From Anaerolineaceae bacterium (GTDB taxonomy: Bacteria; Chloroflexota; Anaerolineae; Anaerolineales; Anaerolineaceae), in contig JAURZL010000013.1 of the NCBI GenBank assembly GCA_030653365.1, positions 124,001-188,000 of the forward strand: a stretch of 64,000 nt of DNA. Direction: 5' to 3'. Under the pieces are notes generated by a model. The model had not been told where the DNA came from. It did not search any database and saw only the letters and a list, made by a program, of their open reading frames with translations. Below, one piece after another: positions 10,864 to 20,606 of the stretch. Both the position numbers and the translations under genes were made by a program. Positions within the stretch are counted from its first letter, which is position 1. Each line of letters starts with the position of its first letter.

Positions 10864-10877
10864 TGTAAACGCTTCCA
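10864..10877. promoter_or_regulatory. LacI-type operator, distal site before the first regulator
   Basis: TGTAAACGCTTCCA fits the pattern TGGRAACGCTYCCA shared with sites at 11053 and 12325. It lies about 190 bases upstream of the regulator's start, a distance compatible with looping to the proximal site. Confidence 0.45.
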
Positions 10878-11052
10878 AATACTTACACACAAATTGATGT
10901 TTTTTCGTCCAATGGATGGTAAAAGGATCAAAACAAATCCAAAAAAATCATAAAAAATTGAAATAGTACTCTTATTTCCCACAATATTTTGAATAAAATT
11001 GGTTGAGGAACAAATTGGAAGATAAAAATTTATTTTTTAACATGAATGAAAC

Positions 11053-11066
11053 TGGAAACGCTCCCA
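11053..11066. promoter_or_regulatory. LacI-type operator directly before the first regulator's start codon
   Basis: TGGAAACGCTCCCA ends one base before the ATG at 11068, over the position where the ribosome site would be. This suggests autorepression of the regulator. Confidence 0.6.
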
Positions 11067-11067
11067 G

Positions 11068-12111
11068 ATGAACAGACGGTCTGACAAAGTTACTATTGTT
11101 GAGGTCGCTGCTGAAGCAGGTGTTTCTTTCGGAACGGTTTCAAGGGTGATTAACAACGATGTTCATGTTAGAGCTGAGACTCGGCAAAGAGTTTTAGACA
11201 CAATGAGTCGATTAAAATTTGTAGCCAATCGGCAAGCACGCAGCCTGGCTGGGGGAAAATCAAATATCATCGGATTGCTGGTTCCTGACTTGGGAACTGG
11301 ATATATCGGGGAAATCATTCGTGGAATTGATGCTGAATTAGGGGAGTCCGGGTATGATTTAATGCTTTATACAACCCATCGTAAAGCTGCTAAAGAGATC
11401 AGTTATATTACAAATCTTGTTCAGGGGATGGTAGATGGATTACTATTGGTGCTCCCACGCAATCCAATTGATTACATAGAATTATTGACTGAACGGAAAT
11501 TTCCGTTTGTGCTGATTGATCATCAGGGTACCGGAGAAGATTGCCCATCGATTGGCGCAACCAATTGGCAGGGGGCTTATAATGCAACCAATTACCTGAT
11601 CAAGTTAGGACACCGCAGGATCGGGTTTATCACCGGTTGGCTGGATTTAGGCGCAGCGGTTGATAGATTAGAAGGTTTTAAAGCGGCTTTACGAAATAAC
11701 CGAATCCCTGTCGTTCCTGAATTAATTCATGAAGGTACATTTGCCCAATTGGATGGCTATACAGGTGCCCTTCATTTCCTGGATCTAAAAAAACCACCAA
11801 CAGCTATTTTTGCATCGAATGATGTTATGGCGATGGCCGCAATGGATGCTGTTCGGGAAAGAGGGATGCGAATACCAGATGATATATCCATCATTGGATA
11901 CGATGATATTCCACAAGCATCGATGATAAGACCTGCATTAACAACAATTCGACAACCGCTAGAACAAATGGGCAGGATTGCTGCACAAATGTTGTTTGAA
12001 ATCTTAAGAAACCCGGATCATAAGCATAATCGGGTTGAATTGCCAACAGAATTAATGGTTCGAGATTCAATTGCAAAACCGAAAGTCAAGGTTAACGAAA
12101 AGATCCTTTAA
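11068..12111 (+). CDS. LacI-family transcriptional regulator (beta-glucoside module)
   Basis: 347 residues, the normal LacI size. The N-terminal helix-turn-helix includes VTIVEVAAEAGVSFGTVSRV (residues about 8-27), followed by a hinge and a periplasmic-binding-protein-like sugar domain (about 65-335) with the family's IIGYDDIP segment and TTIRQP near the end. The DNA-binding alanine-rich hinge (ANRQARSLAGGKSN) is intact. It is probably a repressor that responds to a sugar and controls the ABC importer and GH94/GH3 genes downstream, because matching operators lie before this gene and before the importer operon. The inducer is unknown; cellobiose or a xylo-oligosaccharide would fit the neighbours. 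Confidence 0.9.
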   Translation: MNRRSDKVTIVEVAAEAGVSFGTVSRVINNDVHVRAETRQRVLDTMSRLKFVANRQARSLAGGKSNIIGLLVPDLGTGYIGEIIRGIDAELGESGYDLMLYTTHRKAAKEISYITNLVQGMVDGLLLVLPRNPIDYIELLTERKFPFVLIDHQGTGEDCPSIGATNWQGAYNATNYLIKLGHRRIGFITGWLDLGAAVDRLEGFKAALRNNRIPVVPELIHEGTFAQLDGYTGALHFLDLKKPPTAIFASNDVMAMAAMDAVRERGMRIPDDISIIGYDDIPQASMIRPALTTIRQPLEQMGRIAAQMLFEILRNPDHKHNRVELPTELMVRDSIAKPKVKVNEKIL

Positions 12112-12606
12112 TTATCCGTGAAGAAACTGATCCTTGTTTTGAGTGACAAAAATAATGAAATGGGAATTTATAAATAATCATAAGGGTTTGAGAAATTTGA
12201 AGAAAAAACTAAGATAAACCTCAAAAAAATTTCTATCTGAGTCCCACAGAAGGTATAGGCAGAATCAGAAAAAATGAAAAAATTGGATTTACAAAAGAAA
12301 AAGAGAATAACTTTGAATAATTACTGGGAGCGCTCCCAAATTTATTTCAGTTTCACATCTTTTAATCTCTTAAAATCATCAACATCAAAGTCCCTTGTTG
12401 GAATATTTACAAAGAATAGATGATGCTTGTATCGGTTCTCTCAGGAGAAGTTTTATCAATCAAATCAATGTGTGTAGAAAGAGCAACTGCCACGAAATTC
12501 TGAAAATCATAAAGGAGGTGATTGTATCAACAAAATAAGGAGAAAATTGTGTTTAGCAAATTCTTATCCAAGAAAATACAAGAAAAAAATTTGAAGGAGA
12601 AGTATC
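12112..12606. other. Intergenic leader of the first sugar ABC operon
   Basis: A 495-base AT-rich gap. It contains the perfect operator at 12325-12338 and an unusually complete Shine-Dalgarno with a short upstream frame at 12511-12632, both listed separately. I could not assign a convincing -35/-10 pair. Confidence 0.5.
12325..12338. promoter_or_regulatory. Perfect LacI-type operator upstream of the sugar ABC operon
   Basis: TGGGAGCGCTCCCA is a perfect 14-bp palindrome with the CG centre typical of LacI sites, and a close match to the operator before the adjacent LacI gene. It lies about 270 bases before the binding-protein gene, implying a long leader. Confidence 0.7.
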
Positions 12607-12632
12607 ATGAAAAAAGTATCTTTAGTAATTAG
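12522..12632 (+). CDS. Possible 36-residue upstream reading frame behind a full Shine-Dalgarno
   Basis: AAAGGAGGTGATT at 12511-12523 matches nearly the whole 16S anti-Shine-Dalgarno. A TTG three bases after AGGAGG opens a 36-codon frame (begins MYQQNKEKIVFSKF, Lys-rich) whose stop at 12630-12632 overlaps the first codons of the binding-protein gene in another frame. The same AGGAGGTGATTG occurs before the second binding-protein gene. It may be a translated leader or a ribosome standby site. The peptide itself matches nothing I know. Confidence 0.25.
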   Translation: MYQQNKEKIVFSKFLSKKIQEKNLKEKYHEKSIFSN

Positions 12633-14067
12633 CATTTTAATCCTGTTCAGTATGTTGCTTGCAGCATGTGCTCCTGCAGCTGAACAACCTGCAGCCGATC
12701 AACCTGCTGCTGAACAACCCGCTGCCGAACAACCTGCAGCCGAACAACCAGCGGCAGAACAACCAGCTTCAGGTAAGACAGTATTAAATGTCTGGTCATT
12801 CACAAATGAAATTATGACTATGGCTGTAGCATTTGAAAAATCACATCCGGATGTGGATGTTGTTTACACCATGATCCCAATGACCAATGGTGAATATCAA
12901 ACCAAATTAATGGCGACCCTTGGCACTGCTGATGTTCCAGATGTAGTTGCGTTAGAAGCAGCATTTGTAAAAAGCTATGTCGAAAGTGATTTTCTTGCTG
13001 ATTTAGGCGAGCTTTTACCATATGCTGAGGAAATGGAAGTTTATCCATTTGTTACCGATGTTGGTACGCATGAAGGCGTCATTAAAGCCTATGCTTATCA
13101 GGCAACTCCAGGTGCATTATTCTATCGCCGTAGCTTAGCCATAGAATATTTCGGTACCGATGATCCTGCTGAAATCCAAACACTCCTGGGTGACATGGAC
13201 AAATACCTTGCAGCCGCGGAAGTCGTAAAAGAAAAATCTGATGGCGATACCTACATGGTTGCTTCTAACGGCGATTTCATGAACCTTTTCTATGCTAATC
13301 GCGAACAACCCTGGGTGGTTGATGATACCCTTACCGTTGATCCGATGGTTGATAAAATGGTGGAAACTGTTAAAGCTTTCCGTGACAATGGTTATGAAGC
13401 ACGTGCAACCCAATGGCAGGAAGGTTGGTTCGCTGGTATGAATGATACCCTGACCGATGCCGCTGGCGCTCCCAAGAAGATCTTCTCTTACTTCCTCCCA
13501 ACCTGGGGTCTTCCCTATGTGTTGGCTCCAAATGCGACCTCTGCTGATGGTGCAAGCACAACCGTTGGTGACTGGGGTGTAATCACTGGACCTCTCCCTT
13601 ACCAATGGGGTGGCACTTGGTTAGGTGTAATGAAAGAAACTTCCCAGATGGAATTGGCAAAAGAATTCATTCGCTTCTGTACTTTGGATGAAGAAAACTT
13701 GACCAACTGGGCAACTGGTGTTTACACCAATGAATACCTAAAAGCCATTGATCCTTCTGTTCCTGAAGGACAATCACAGGCAGCTGGTGACTTTGTTGGT
13801 AGCCAGGTTGTGGTGAAGAAAATTACCGCATCATTTGATGATTCCGAAATGTCCGCATTCCTTGGTGGGCAGAATTCTTACGGTGGATTTGCTGAAGCTG
13901 CACCAAATGTTTCAGCCAGACTTTTCCAGGGATCTGATGATGCAATCCAACGCGCCCTCAATGATCCGTTGAATTCGTATCTGGAAGGTACAATAGATTT
14001 GGATGAAATGTGGTCACTGTGGAAAGACGCTGTCCGGAATGAGTTCCCGGATTTGACCATTCCCTAG
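12607..14067 (+). CDS. Sugar ABC transporter substrate-binding lipoprotein
   Basis: The extracytoplasmic binding component of a carbohydrate ABC importer (family 1 solute-binding fold). The signal peptide ends in the lipobox LLAAC, so Cys20 should be lipid-anchored. A low-complexity linker of tandem AAEQP units (about residues 24-56), encoded by 15-base repeats, precedes the mature domain, which starts near KTVLNVWSF. AAGGAGA gives a strong ribosome site. It is followed by a 38-base perfect palindrome and two permease genes; no ATPase gene is present, so a shared MsmK/UgpC-type ATPase elsewhere is likely. Substrate is inferred only from context (GH94, GH3, xylose isomerase): probably cellobiose or xylo-oligosaccharides. 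Confidence 0.88.
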   Translation: MKKVSLVISILILFSMLLAACAPAAEQPAADQPAAEQPAAEQPAAEQPAAEQPASGKTVLNVWSFTNEIMTMAVAFEKSHPDVDVVYTMIPMTNGEYQTKLMATLGTADVPDVVALEAAFVKSYVESDFLADLGELLPYAEEMEVYPFVTDVGTHEGVIKAYAYQATPGALFYRRSLAIEYFGTDDPAEIQTLLGDMDKYLAAAEVVKEKSDGDTYMVASNGDFMNLFYANREQPWVVDDTLTVDPMVDKMVETVKAFRDNGYEARATQWQEGWFAGMNDTLTDAAGAPKKIFSYFLPTWGLPYVLAPNATSADGASTTVGDWGVITGPLPYQWGGTWLGVMKETSQMELAKEFIRFCTLDEENLTNWATGVYTNEYLKAIDPSVPEGQSQAAGDFVGSQVVVKKITASFDDSEMSAFLGGQNSYGGFAEAAPNVSARLFQGSDDAIQRALNDPLNSYLEGTIDLDEMWSLWKDAVRNEFPDLTIP

Positions 14068-14087
14068 TCAAAAATACTAGCACACAA

Positions 14088-14125
14088 AAATGAGTCAGTG
14101 TATATTAATATACACTGACTCATTT
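14088..14125 (+). promoter_or_regulatory. 38-base perfect palindrome between binding-protein and permease genes
   Basis: The 19-base arm 14088-14106 is the exact reverse complement of 14107-14125, with no unpaired loop required beyond the TTAA centre. Such intercistronic hairpins usually protect the upstream binding-protein mRNA or partly terminate transcription, giving more binding protein than permease. No T-run follows, so stabilisation is more likely than full termination. Confidence 0.7.
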
Positions 14126-14139
14126 CCGAGGGATTGACT

Positions 14140-15057
14140 ATGGTACATAATAAAATTAGAAGAATTAATCACGGTTATTTATTTGTTGCTCCGTTTATAA
14201 TCGGCTTTCTACTATTTGGATTGTACCCTGTGTACAACACTTTAAGCCTGAGTTTTACGGACACTACATTAATGAAAGCTGATGCGAGTTTTATTGGCCT
14301 GAAAAATTTTGATCGACTTTTTCACGACAAAACCTTTGTAACAGCGATCACCAATACCTGGGAATTATGGATCATGAATTTTATCCCCCAAATAGGTATT
14401 GCCATGCTCCTGGCTGTTTGGTTCACCGATGTACGCTTGAAAATTAAAGCTGGTGGTATCTGGCGTATGTTATTTTATATGCCGAATTTACTAATGCCAG
14501 CCGCGATCGCAGCTTTATATTTCAGTTTGTTTTCTTATTATGGACCAGTCAATCAATTTATGGTCAGGTCGGGGTTTATTCCTGAGGCGATTGACTTCCT
14601 TCGCAATAAAGAAATTACAAGAGCAATCGTTGTTTTTATCCAATGGTGGATGTGGTATGGGCAGACGACGATTCTATTAATGGCAGCAATGACTTCAATT
14701 TCCATTTCATTGTATGAAGCAGCAGTCATCGATGGAGCAGGCAGTTTGAAGATGTTCAGATATATCACGCTACCATTAATCAAACCAGTTTTAATCTATG
14801 TTCTTGTAACCTCGCTGGTTGGTGGTATGCAGATGTTCGATATTCCAATGCTCTTAACAGATGGTAGAGGAAGTCCGGCAAATGCAATTCTGACGAACAA
14901 TATCATGATGTATATGAGATTCCGCAGCAGTCAGGGTCATATTGGTGCAGCATCATCAATTGGTGTGATGGTATTCATTATGACAACCTTCGTAGCATTG
15001 TTGATATTTTATCTCCTGCGCGAAAAACACGATGATTTCTCTGGAAAGAAAATTTAA
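14140..15057 (+). CDS. Sugar ABC transporter permease, MalF/UgpA type
   Basis: An inner-membrane subunit of the importer, with about six transmembrane helices. The N-terminus (GYLFVAPFIIGFLLFGLYPV) is typical of the UgpA/LacF group. The cytoplasmic coupling loop has the EAA motif YEAAVIDGAGSLKMFRYITLP (starting near residue 191), which contacts the ATPase. I chose ATG 14140 because GAGGGA lies six bases before it; an in-frame TTG at 14134 overlaps that site. It lies between the binding protein and the second permease, 12 bases before the latter. Confidence 0.9.
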   Translation: MVHNKIRRINHGYLFVAPFIIGFLLFGLYPVYNTLSLSFTDTTLMKADASFIGLKNFDRLFHDKTFVTAITNTWELWIMNFIPQIGIAMLLAVWFTDVRLKIKAGGIWRMLFYMPNLLMPAAIAALYFSLFSYYGPVNQFMVRSGFIPEAIDFLRNKEITRAIVVFIQWWMWYGQTTILLMAAMTSISISLYEAAVIDGAGSLKMFRYITLPLIKPVLIYVLVTSLVGGMQMFDIPMLLTDGRGSPANAILTNNIMMYMRFRSSQGHIGAASSIGVMVFIMTTFVALLIFYLLREKHDDFSGKKI

Positions 15058-15069
15058 GGAGATGATACG

Positions 15070-15915
15070 ATGATAAAAAACTACAGACTATCTACCAATA
15101 TCCTAAGATTTTTCATCTATCTTTTCCTGATTGTTTTGTTGATCGTTACTTTACTTCCCGTCTGGTTATTGCTTGTTAATGCCACCCGTTCGACACTTGA
15201 AATTCAACAAGGAATCAGTCTATTACCAAGTCAATATACACTTAGCAATTACAAGATATTACTGAGCAGAGGTCTGGACTTACCACTAGGCTTTGTAAAT
15301 AGTCTAACGATTGCTGTAGCTACGACGATCATCACTGTATATTTTTCGATGTTGACAGCGTATGGAATTGTTGGGTACCAATTTAAGGGTAAAAAATACC
15401 TTTACAATTTCATTCTTGTCCTGGTAATGATCCCGATGCAGTTATCGATTATTGGTTTTTACCAATATATGTCAAGATTTGGATTGACCGATAATTATCT
15501 ATCATTAATCTTACCCAGCATTGCGTCAGCCGGGTCTGTATTCTTCTTTAAACAATATCTTGAATCGATCATGATCCAGGATCTCATTGATGCAGGCAGG
15601 ATTGATGGTGCAAGTGAACTTGGAATTTTTCACCGAATCATGTTCCCTATTGCAGCACCAGGCGCTTTCACACTGGGTATCTTCACATTTGTTGCTGCAT
15701 GGAACAATTTCTTCAATGCCTATATCCTGATTACCTCCAGACAGAAATATACACTTCCAATGTTGGTTCAAACCCTTCGTGGTGACGTATATCGCCATGA
15801 ATATGGTGCGATATATTTAGGTCTGGCAGCTTCTGTTATTCCGATCATCATCATTTACTTCTTGTTTTCCCGATACATTGTTAATGGTATTTCCATGGGT
15901 GCAGTAAAAGAATAA
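15070..15915 (+). CDS. Sugar ABC transporter permease, MalG/UgpE type
   Basis: Second membrane subunit of the importer, 281 residues, with about six helices. The EAA loop reads DAGRIDGASELGIFHRIMFP, and the C-terminus ends in the SMGAVKE pattern common to MalG/UgpE permeases. Start ATG with AAGGAGA. Completes the binding-protein/two-permease set; the ATPase must come from elsewhere. Confidence 0.9.
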   Translation: MIKNYRLSTNILRFFIYLFLIVLLIVTLLPVWLLLVNATRSTLEIQQGISLLPSQYTLSNYKILLSRGLDLPLGFVNSLTIAVATTIITVYFSMLTAYGIVGYQFKGKKYLYNFILVLVMIPMQLSIIGFYQYMSRFGLTDNYLSLILPSIASAGSVFFFKQYLESIMIQDLIDAGRIDGASELGIFHRIMFPIAAPGAFTLGIFTFVAAWNNFFNAYILITSRQKYTLPMLVQTLRGDVYRHEYGAIYLGLAASVIPIIIIYFLFSRYIVNGISMGAVKE

Positions 15916-16040
15916 TTTGATCGAGAATTTACAAAAACATTTTAAAAGTTGATCTCATCCTAAAATTTGGACAACTGTTCATAAGTAGGATTTAATTTCG
16001 TATGCCTGATTTTTTAATGACTTGTATTTGAGGTGTTCCT

Positions 16041-18491
16041 ATGCGTTTTGGCCATTTTGATGATGAAAAATTAGAATATGTAATCAATACACCTTCTACA
16101 CCTCTTCCTTGGATTAATTATCTTGGTAATGAGGCATATTTTGGAATTATATCCAACACGGCAGGTGGTTATTCCTTTTATAAGGATGCCAGATTACGCC
16201 GGATCACTCGATACCGGTATAACAATGCTCCGCTTGATGTATGTGGAAGATATATCTATTTACGGGACAATCTGGCTCCGGAACCAGAATTTTGGTCACC
16301 AACATGGCAGCCAACCAGAAAAAACCTCGATTTTTATGAGTGCAGGCATGGATTGGGATACACGAATATAAAATCATCAAAAAATGGCATAGAAGCTTCT
16401 ACCAATTATTTTGTTCCATTGGGTGAAAATCTGGAGGTCTGGGAACTGACTCTGACCAATAAGCGATCAGATTCCATTGATTTATCAATCTTTTCATCAG
16501 TAGAATTTTCGTTATGGGATGCAGTCGATGATTCGAACAATTTTCAACGGAATTATTCTATTGGAGAAGTCGAGGTGTTGGGTGATGTTATTTATCATAA
16601 GTCAGAATATCGAGAGAGACGCAATCATTTCGCGTATTTCGCATGTTCCAAACAAATAACTGGCTTTGATACACAACGTGAAGATTTCCTTGGACCATAT
16701 CGGGGATGGGATGCACCGCTGGCAGTTGAAAAGGGAGATACCAATCAATCAATTGCAATTGGTTGGCAACCAATAGGTGCACATCATATAAAACTTCAGC
16801 TTGAACCAGGGAAATCGACCAAAATAATTTTCTTATTGGGGTATCACGAAAACCCATTTGAAGAGAAATTTGATCCACCAGGATCCCAGATCGTTAATAA
16901 GGGTACAGTCACACCAATTATTGAAAGATACCTAAATGAAAAGAATGTAGATTTGGCTTTTTCAGAATTAAAGTCATATTGGAAAAATCTACTTAAGAAA
17001 CTCATTGTTGATACACCAGATATCCATACCAATCGTATGGTGAATATTTGGAATGCTTACCAGATGATGGTAACGTTTAATTTCTCACGATCAGCATCCT
17101 ACTTCGAATCAGGAATTGGACGGGGAATGGGATTTCGGGATTCAAATCAGGATCTCTTAGGTTTCACACACCTGATTCCAGAAAGAGCACGGGAACGGAT
17201 TCTAGATCTGGCAGCTACTCAACTTCCTTCTGGAGGAGCTTATCACCAATACCAACCACTGACAAAGCTGGGAAATAATGATATTGGTAGTGATTTTAAT
17301 GATGATCCCTTATGGTTAGTTCTTGCCGTTTCCTCCTATATAAAGGAAACTGGAGATTGGAATATTCTTAATGAAAATGTTCCATTTGATAATAAACCTG
17401 GTAGTGAGCAACCTCTATATGAACATTTGAGTCGATCAATGAACTATACAATTGACCGGTTAGGTCCGCATGAGCTGCCTTTGATAGGTAGAGCTGATTG
17501 GAATGATTGTCTAAACTTGAATTGTTTTTCAGATGCTCCAGGACAATCATTCCAGACTACAACCAATAAAGATGGGAAAGTTGCTGAGAGCGTTTTTATT
17601 GCCGGATTGTTTGTTTTAGCATCTAAAGAAATGGAATCTATCAGCACCCATCTTGGAAAAGAAATTGACAATTTTAATTTCGAGCAAAAACGAATTCAAA
17701 TGGAGAAAGCCATAGAAATCTCTGGGTGGGATGGAGAATGGTTTCGCAGGGCTTATGATAATGATAGTCAACCTGTTGGATCTTCGCTTTGCGAAGAGGG
17801 GAAAATTTTCATTGAACCACAAGGAATTTGTGTGATGGCTGGGGTTGGAATAGTCGATGGAAGAGCTGAAATTGCACTCGATTCAGTAAATAAAAGATTG
17901 GGTTTCAAACATGGAATTGTTCTTCTAGCTCCTGCATATAAAAATTATTATCTCCATCTTGGTGAAATTTCCTCTTACCCCCCCGGTTATAAAGAAAATG
18001 GCAGTGTGTTTTGTCACACCAATCCCTGGGTTATGATTGCAGAAACCTGTATTGGCAGAGGGGATCAAGCATTTGATTATTATCAACGGATCAATCCTTC
18101 GTTTCGGGAAGAACTCAGTGACCTGCACCGCTGTGAACCCTATGTATATGCCCAGATGATTGCTGGAAAGGAAGCAGTCAAACCTGGTGAAGCCAAAAAT
18201 TCCTGGTTGACAGGTACTGCCTCGTGGAATTACGTGGCAATTACTCAATATATTCTCGGGATCAAACCAACTTTTGAGGGATTACAGGTTGCTCCAATAA
18301 TTCCCAAACACTGGAAAGGGTTTAAGGTTACCCGCGAGTTTCGAGGAACAACATACAAAATAATCGTTGAAAGAAAGGGTCTGGGAAATGATATATCTCT
18401 GGAAATTGATGGTTCGCCCATTCAAGGTAATATCATTCCTTTGCCTACCAATAGAAAAGATTCTGTCAATGTGAAAGCAATTATTTCCTGA
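16041..18491 (+). CDS. GH94 glycoside phosphorylase, probably cellobiose phosphorylase
   Basis: A cytoplasmic enzyme that cleaves a beta-glucoside with phosphate, typically cellobiose to glucose 1-phosphate and glucose, conserving bond energy. At 816 residues it has the normal length for cellobiose phosphorylases. The N-terminal beta-sandwich has [20 protein letters not shown] and [20 protein letters not shown]. The (alpha/alpha)6 barrel contains [16 protein letters not shown] and the DWNDCLNL motif (residues 486-493) that holds the catalytic acid. No signal peptide. GAGGTG lies five bases before the ATG. Its position after the importer argues that the importer delivers cellobiose or a related disaccharide. 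Close relatives include cellodextrin and laminaribiose phosphorylases, which I cannot exclude. Confidence 0.85.
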   Translation: MRFGHFDDEKLEYVINTPSTPLPWINYLGNEAYFGIISNTAGGYSFYKDARLRRITRYRYNNAPLDVCGRYIYLRDNLAPEPEFWSPTWQPTRKNLDFYECRHGLGYTNIKSSKNGIEASTNYFVPLGENLEVWELTLTNKRSDSIDLSIFSSVEFSLWDAVDDSNNFQRNYSIGEVEVLGDVIYHKSEYRERRNHFAYFACSKQITGFDTQREDFLGPYRGWDAPLAVEKGDTNQSIAIGWQPIGAHHIKLQLEPGKSTKIIFLLGYHENPFEEKFDPPGSQIVNKGTVTPIIERYLNEKNVDLAFSELKSYWKNLLKKLIVDTPDIHTNRMVNIWNAYQMMVTFNFSRSASYFESGIGRGMGFRDSNQDLLGFTHLIPERARERILDLAATQLPSGGAYHQYQPLTKLGNNDIGSDFNDDPLWLVLAVSSYIKETGDWNILNENVPFDNKPGSEQPLYEHLSRSMNYTIDRLGPHELPLIGRADWNDCLNLNCFSDAPGQSFQTTTNKDGKVAESVFIAGLFVLASKEMESISTHLGKEIDNFNFEQKRIQMEKAIEISGWDGEWFRRAYDNDSQPVGSSLCEEGKIFIEPQGICVMAGVGIVDGRAEIALDSVNKRLGFKHGIVLLAPAYKNYYLHLGEISSYPPGYKENGSVFCHTNPWVMIAETCIGRGDQAFDYYQRINPSFREELSDLHRCEPYVYAQMIAGKEAVKPGEAKNSWLTGTASWNYVAITQYILGIKPTFEGLQVAPIIPKHWKGFKVTREFRGTTYKIIVERKGLGNDISLEIDGSPIQGNIIPLPTNRKDSVNVKAIIS

Positions 18492-18504
18492 TTGAGGAAA
18501 TTTG

Positions 18505-20469
18505 ATGGTTCGAAAACTGTTCATTGGATGTTTAATAGTTTTTTTGATATCAGCTTGTAGCCCACTCATTTCTGCACCTGTTGAGACTGAAAACCAATCC
18601 AACCCGTTTTCAAATCCGCAAATTAATTCAACAAATGATTATGACCTGAATTTACCAGATCAAATTACAGAGAATCAGGTCAAACAGCTTTTATTGCAAA
18701 TGACCCTGGAAGAAAAAATTGGTCAGATGACCCAGGTAGAAAAAAATAGTATAAAAACGTTGGATATCACACGGTATTACATTGGCTCCATATTAAGTGG
18801 AGGGGGAGGATCACCGTACGTAAACTCCATCAATGAATGGGTAAAAATGATTGATGGGTTTCAAAAAGAGGCATTATCCACCCGTTTGAGCATCCCCATT
18901 ATCTATGGTGTAGATGCGATTCATGGCCATGCGAACCTGTACGGAGCGACGGTTTTTCCACAACCAATCGGCCTTGGAGCCACCCGTAATTCAGAACTTG
19001 TTCGTGAAATTGGGCAAGCAACAGCAATTGAAATGTTGGCAACCGGAACAACCTGGAATTTTGCTCCTATTCTGGCTGTTCCCCAAGATATCCGATGGGG
19101 CAGGACGTATGAATCATATAGCGAAAATACTCAGGTAGTCACTGAACTTGGAACAGCATATTTGCAGGGATTGCAATCAATCCCTGTTGATCTTTATTCC
19201 AAACCTGAAAAAAACATTTTTGTCCTCGCAACGCCAAAACATTATTTAGGCGACGGTGGCACTGCCTTTGGTACAGCTACACAATTTATTTTTAAACCAT
19301 ATCTTATAGATCAGGGCGATATGACTTACGATGAAGCATCCATTCGAGCGAAGTTTCTACCACCATATCAAAAGGCTGTTGAATCAGGCGCACTGAGTAT
19401 CATGATTTCGTTCAGTAGTTGGAATGGACTTAAAATGCATGCACAACAATATTGGATTGAAGAAGTTTTAAAAGGTGAATTAAGTTTTCAAGGTTTTGTT
19501 GTTTCGGATTGGGGTGGGATCGATCAAATTTCAGATGATTATTATTCAGCGGTAGTAACCGGAATAAATGCCGGTATTGATATGAATATGGTTCCATACG
19601 ATTATGTCAGATTTATTGATACGATGAAACAGGCTGTGGAGAATGAGGACATCTCTCTGGATCGAATTGACGACGCAGTGCAAAGAATATTAACCGTAAA
19701 GTATAAACTTGGTCTATTTGAATCTCCATATACGGACACATTATTAATGGATCAAGTTGGATCTGAGCAACATAAGAAGCTAGCCAGACAGGCGGTGCGA
19801 GAATCAGTTGTTTTGCTTAAGAATGATAATGATGTTCTTCCACTATCAAAAAGTACTCAGCTCGTTTACATTGCTGGCCAGGCAGCAGATGATATTGGCA
19901 TCCAGTGTGGTGGTTGGACGATTGAATGGCAGGGAAAATCTGGTGATATCCAACCGGGAACTACTATTCTGGAAGGATTTATGGCTGGATTTTCTCCAGA
20001 ATCCAAGGTGAATTACGATCGTAATGGGGATTTCCAGGATGTTGCAGATGTTGGGATTGTAGTAGTTGGCGAAAAACCTTATGCTGAGGGGGTAGGGGAT
20101 GCAAATGATTTATCTTTATCTGCTGATGATATCGATTTGATCGAAAGAATGAGGAAACACAGTCAGGAATTGATAGTCATTATTATTTCAGGTCGACCAA
20201 TGATTATCACATCTGCCTATCAATTGGCAGATGCTTGGGTAGCTGCCTGGTTACCGGGTACAGAAGGGGCAGGTGTCGCGGATGTAATATTGGGGGATTA
20301 TGCCTTTACAGGCAAACTTGCTTATACCTGGCCACGATCCATGGACCAATTACCCATTAATCTGAATACTACATCATCTTTGGATGGTTGTGATGCTCCA
20401 TTATTTTCCTACGGATATGGTCTTGGGAATGCTGGAAGTGCTTCTATTGAGTGGCTGAATTGTGATTAA
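18505..20469 (+). CDS. GH3 beta-glycosidase, surface lipoprotein
   Basis: A GH3 hydrolase, probably a beta-glucosidase acting outside the membrane. The signal peptide ends in the lipobox LISAC (Cys about 19). The N-terminal TIM barrel includes IYGVDAIHGH, TPKHYLGDGG and the nucleophile motif VVSDWGG (Asp335). The C-terminal alpha/beta domain (about 425-630) carries LLKNDNDVLPL and WLPGTEGAGVADVILGD. No Fn3-like C-terminal domain. ATG 18505 follows GAGGAA by five bases; an in-frame TTG lies one codon upstream. It sits 13 bases after the GH94 gene in the same operon. Extracellular trimming of beta-glucans before import is the likely role. Confidence 0.88.
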   Translation: MVRKLFIGCLIVFLISACSPLISAPVETENQSNPFSNPQINSTNDYDLNLPDQITENQVKQLLLQMTLEEKIGQMTQVEKNSIKTLDITRYYIGSILSGGGGSPYVNSINEWVKMIDGFQKEALSTRLSIPIIYGVDAIHGHANLYGATVFPQPIGLGATRNSELVREIGQATAIEMLATGTTWNFAPILAVPQDIRWGRTYESYSENTQVVTELGTAYLQGLQSIPVDLYSKPEKNIFVLATPKHYLGDGGTAFGTATQFIFKPYLIDQGDMTYDEASIRAKFLPPYQKAVESGALSIMISFSSWNGLKMHAQQYWIEEVLKGELSFQGFVVSDWGGIDQISDDYYSAVVTGINAGIDMNMVPYDYVRFIDTMKQAVENEDISLDRIDDAVQRILTVKYKLGLFESPYTDTLLMDQVGSEQHKKLARQAVRESVVLLKNDNDVLPLSKSTQLVYIAGQAADDIGIQCGGWTIEWQGKSGDIQPGTTILEGFMAGFSPESKVNYDRNGDFQDVADVGIVVVGEKPYAEGVGDANDLSLSADDIDLIERMRKHSQELIVIIISGRPMIITSAYQLADAWVAAWLPGTEGAGVADVILGDYAFTGKLAYTWPRSMDQLPINLNTTSSLDGCDAPLFSYGYGLGNAGSASIEWLNCD

Positions 20470-20606
20470 TCTTGGATAATTTATTGATAACGAAAGTAAA
20501 GGTCTTTTGTTAGAGAGAAAAAAATACTTACATTGCCAAAAAAATCAAATATATGAGTTTGCTCGAAAGCTAAAAGTGACTTTGAGCATTAAAAAAAGGA
20601 GAAAAG

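Larger units (their letters stand above)
10413..11067. other. Intergenic region between Tad-like cluster and LacI regulator
   Basis: This 655-base gap holds the terminator, the inverted-repeat element and two LacI-type operators described separately. A further small inverted repeat, CCTGA...TCAGG, lies near 10812-10829. I see no credible gene. Confidence 0.6.

Noticed and set aside
12676..12770. 15-base tandem repeat as a separate element
   Set aside because: It encodes the AAEQP linker of a lipoprotein, a common low-complexity spacer.
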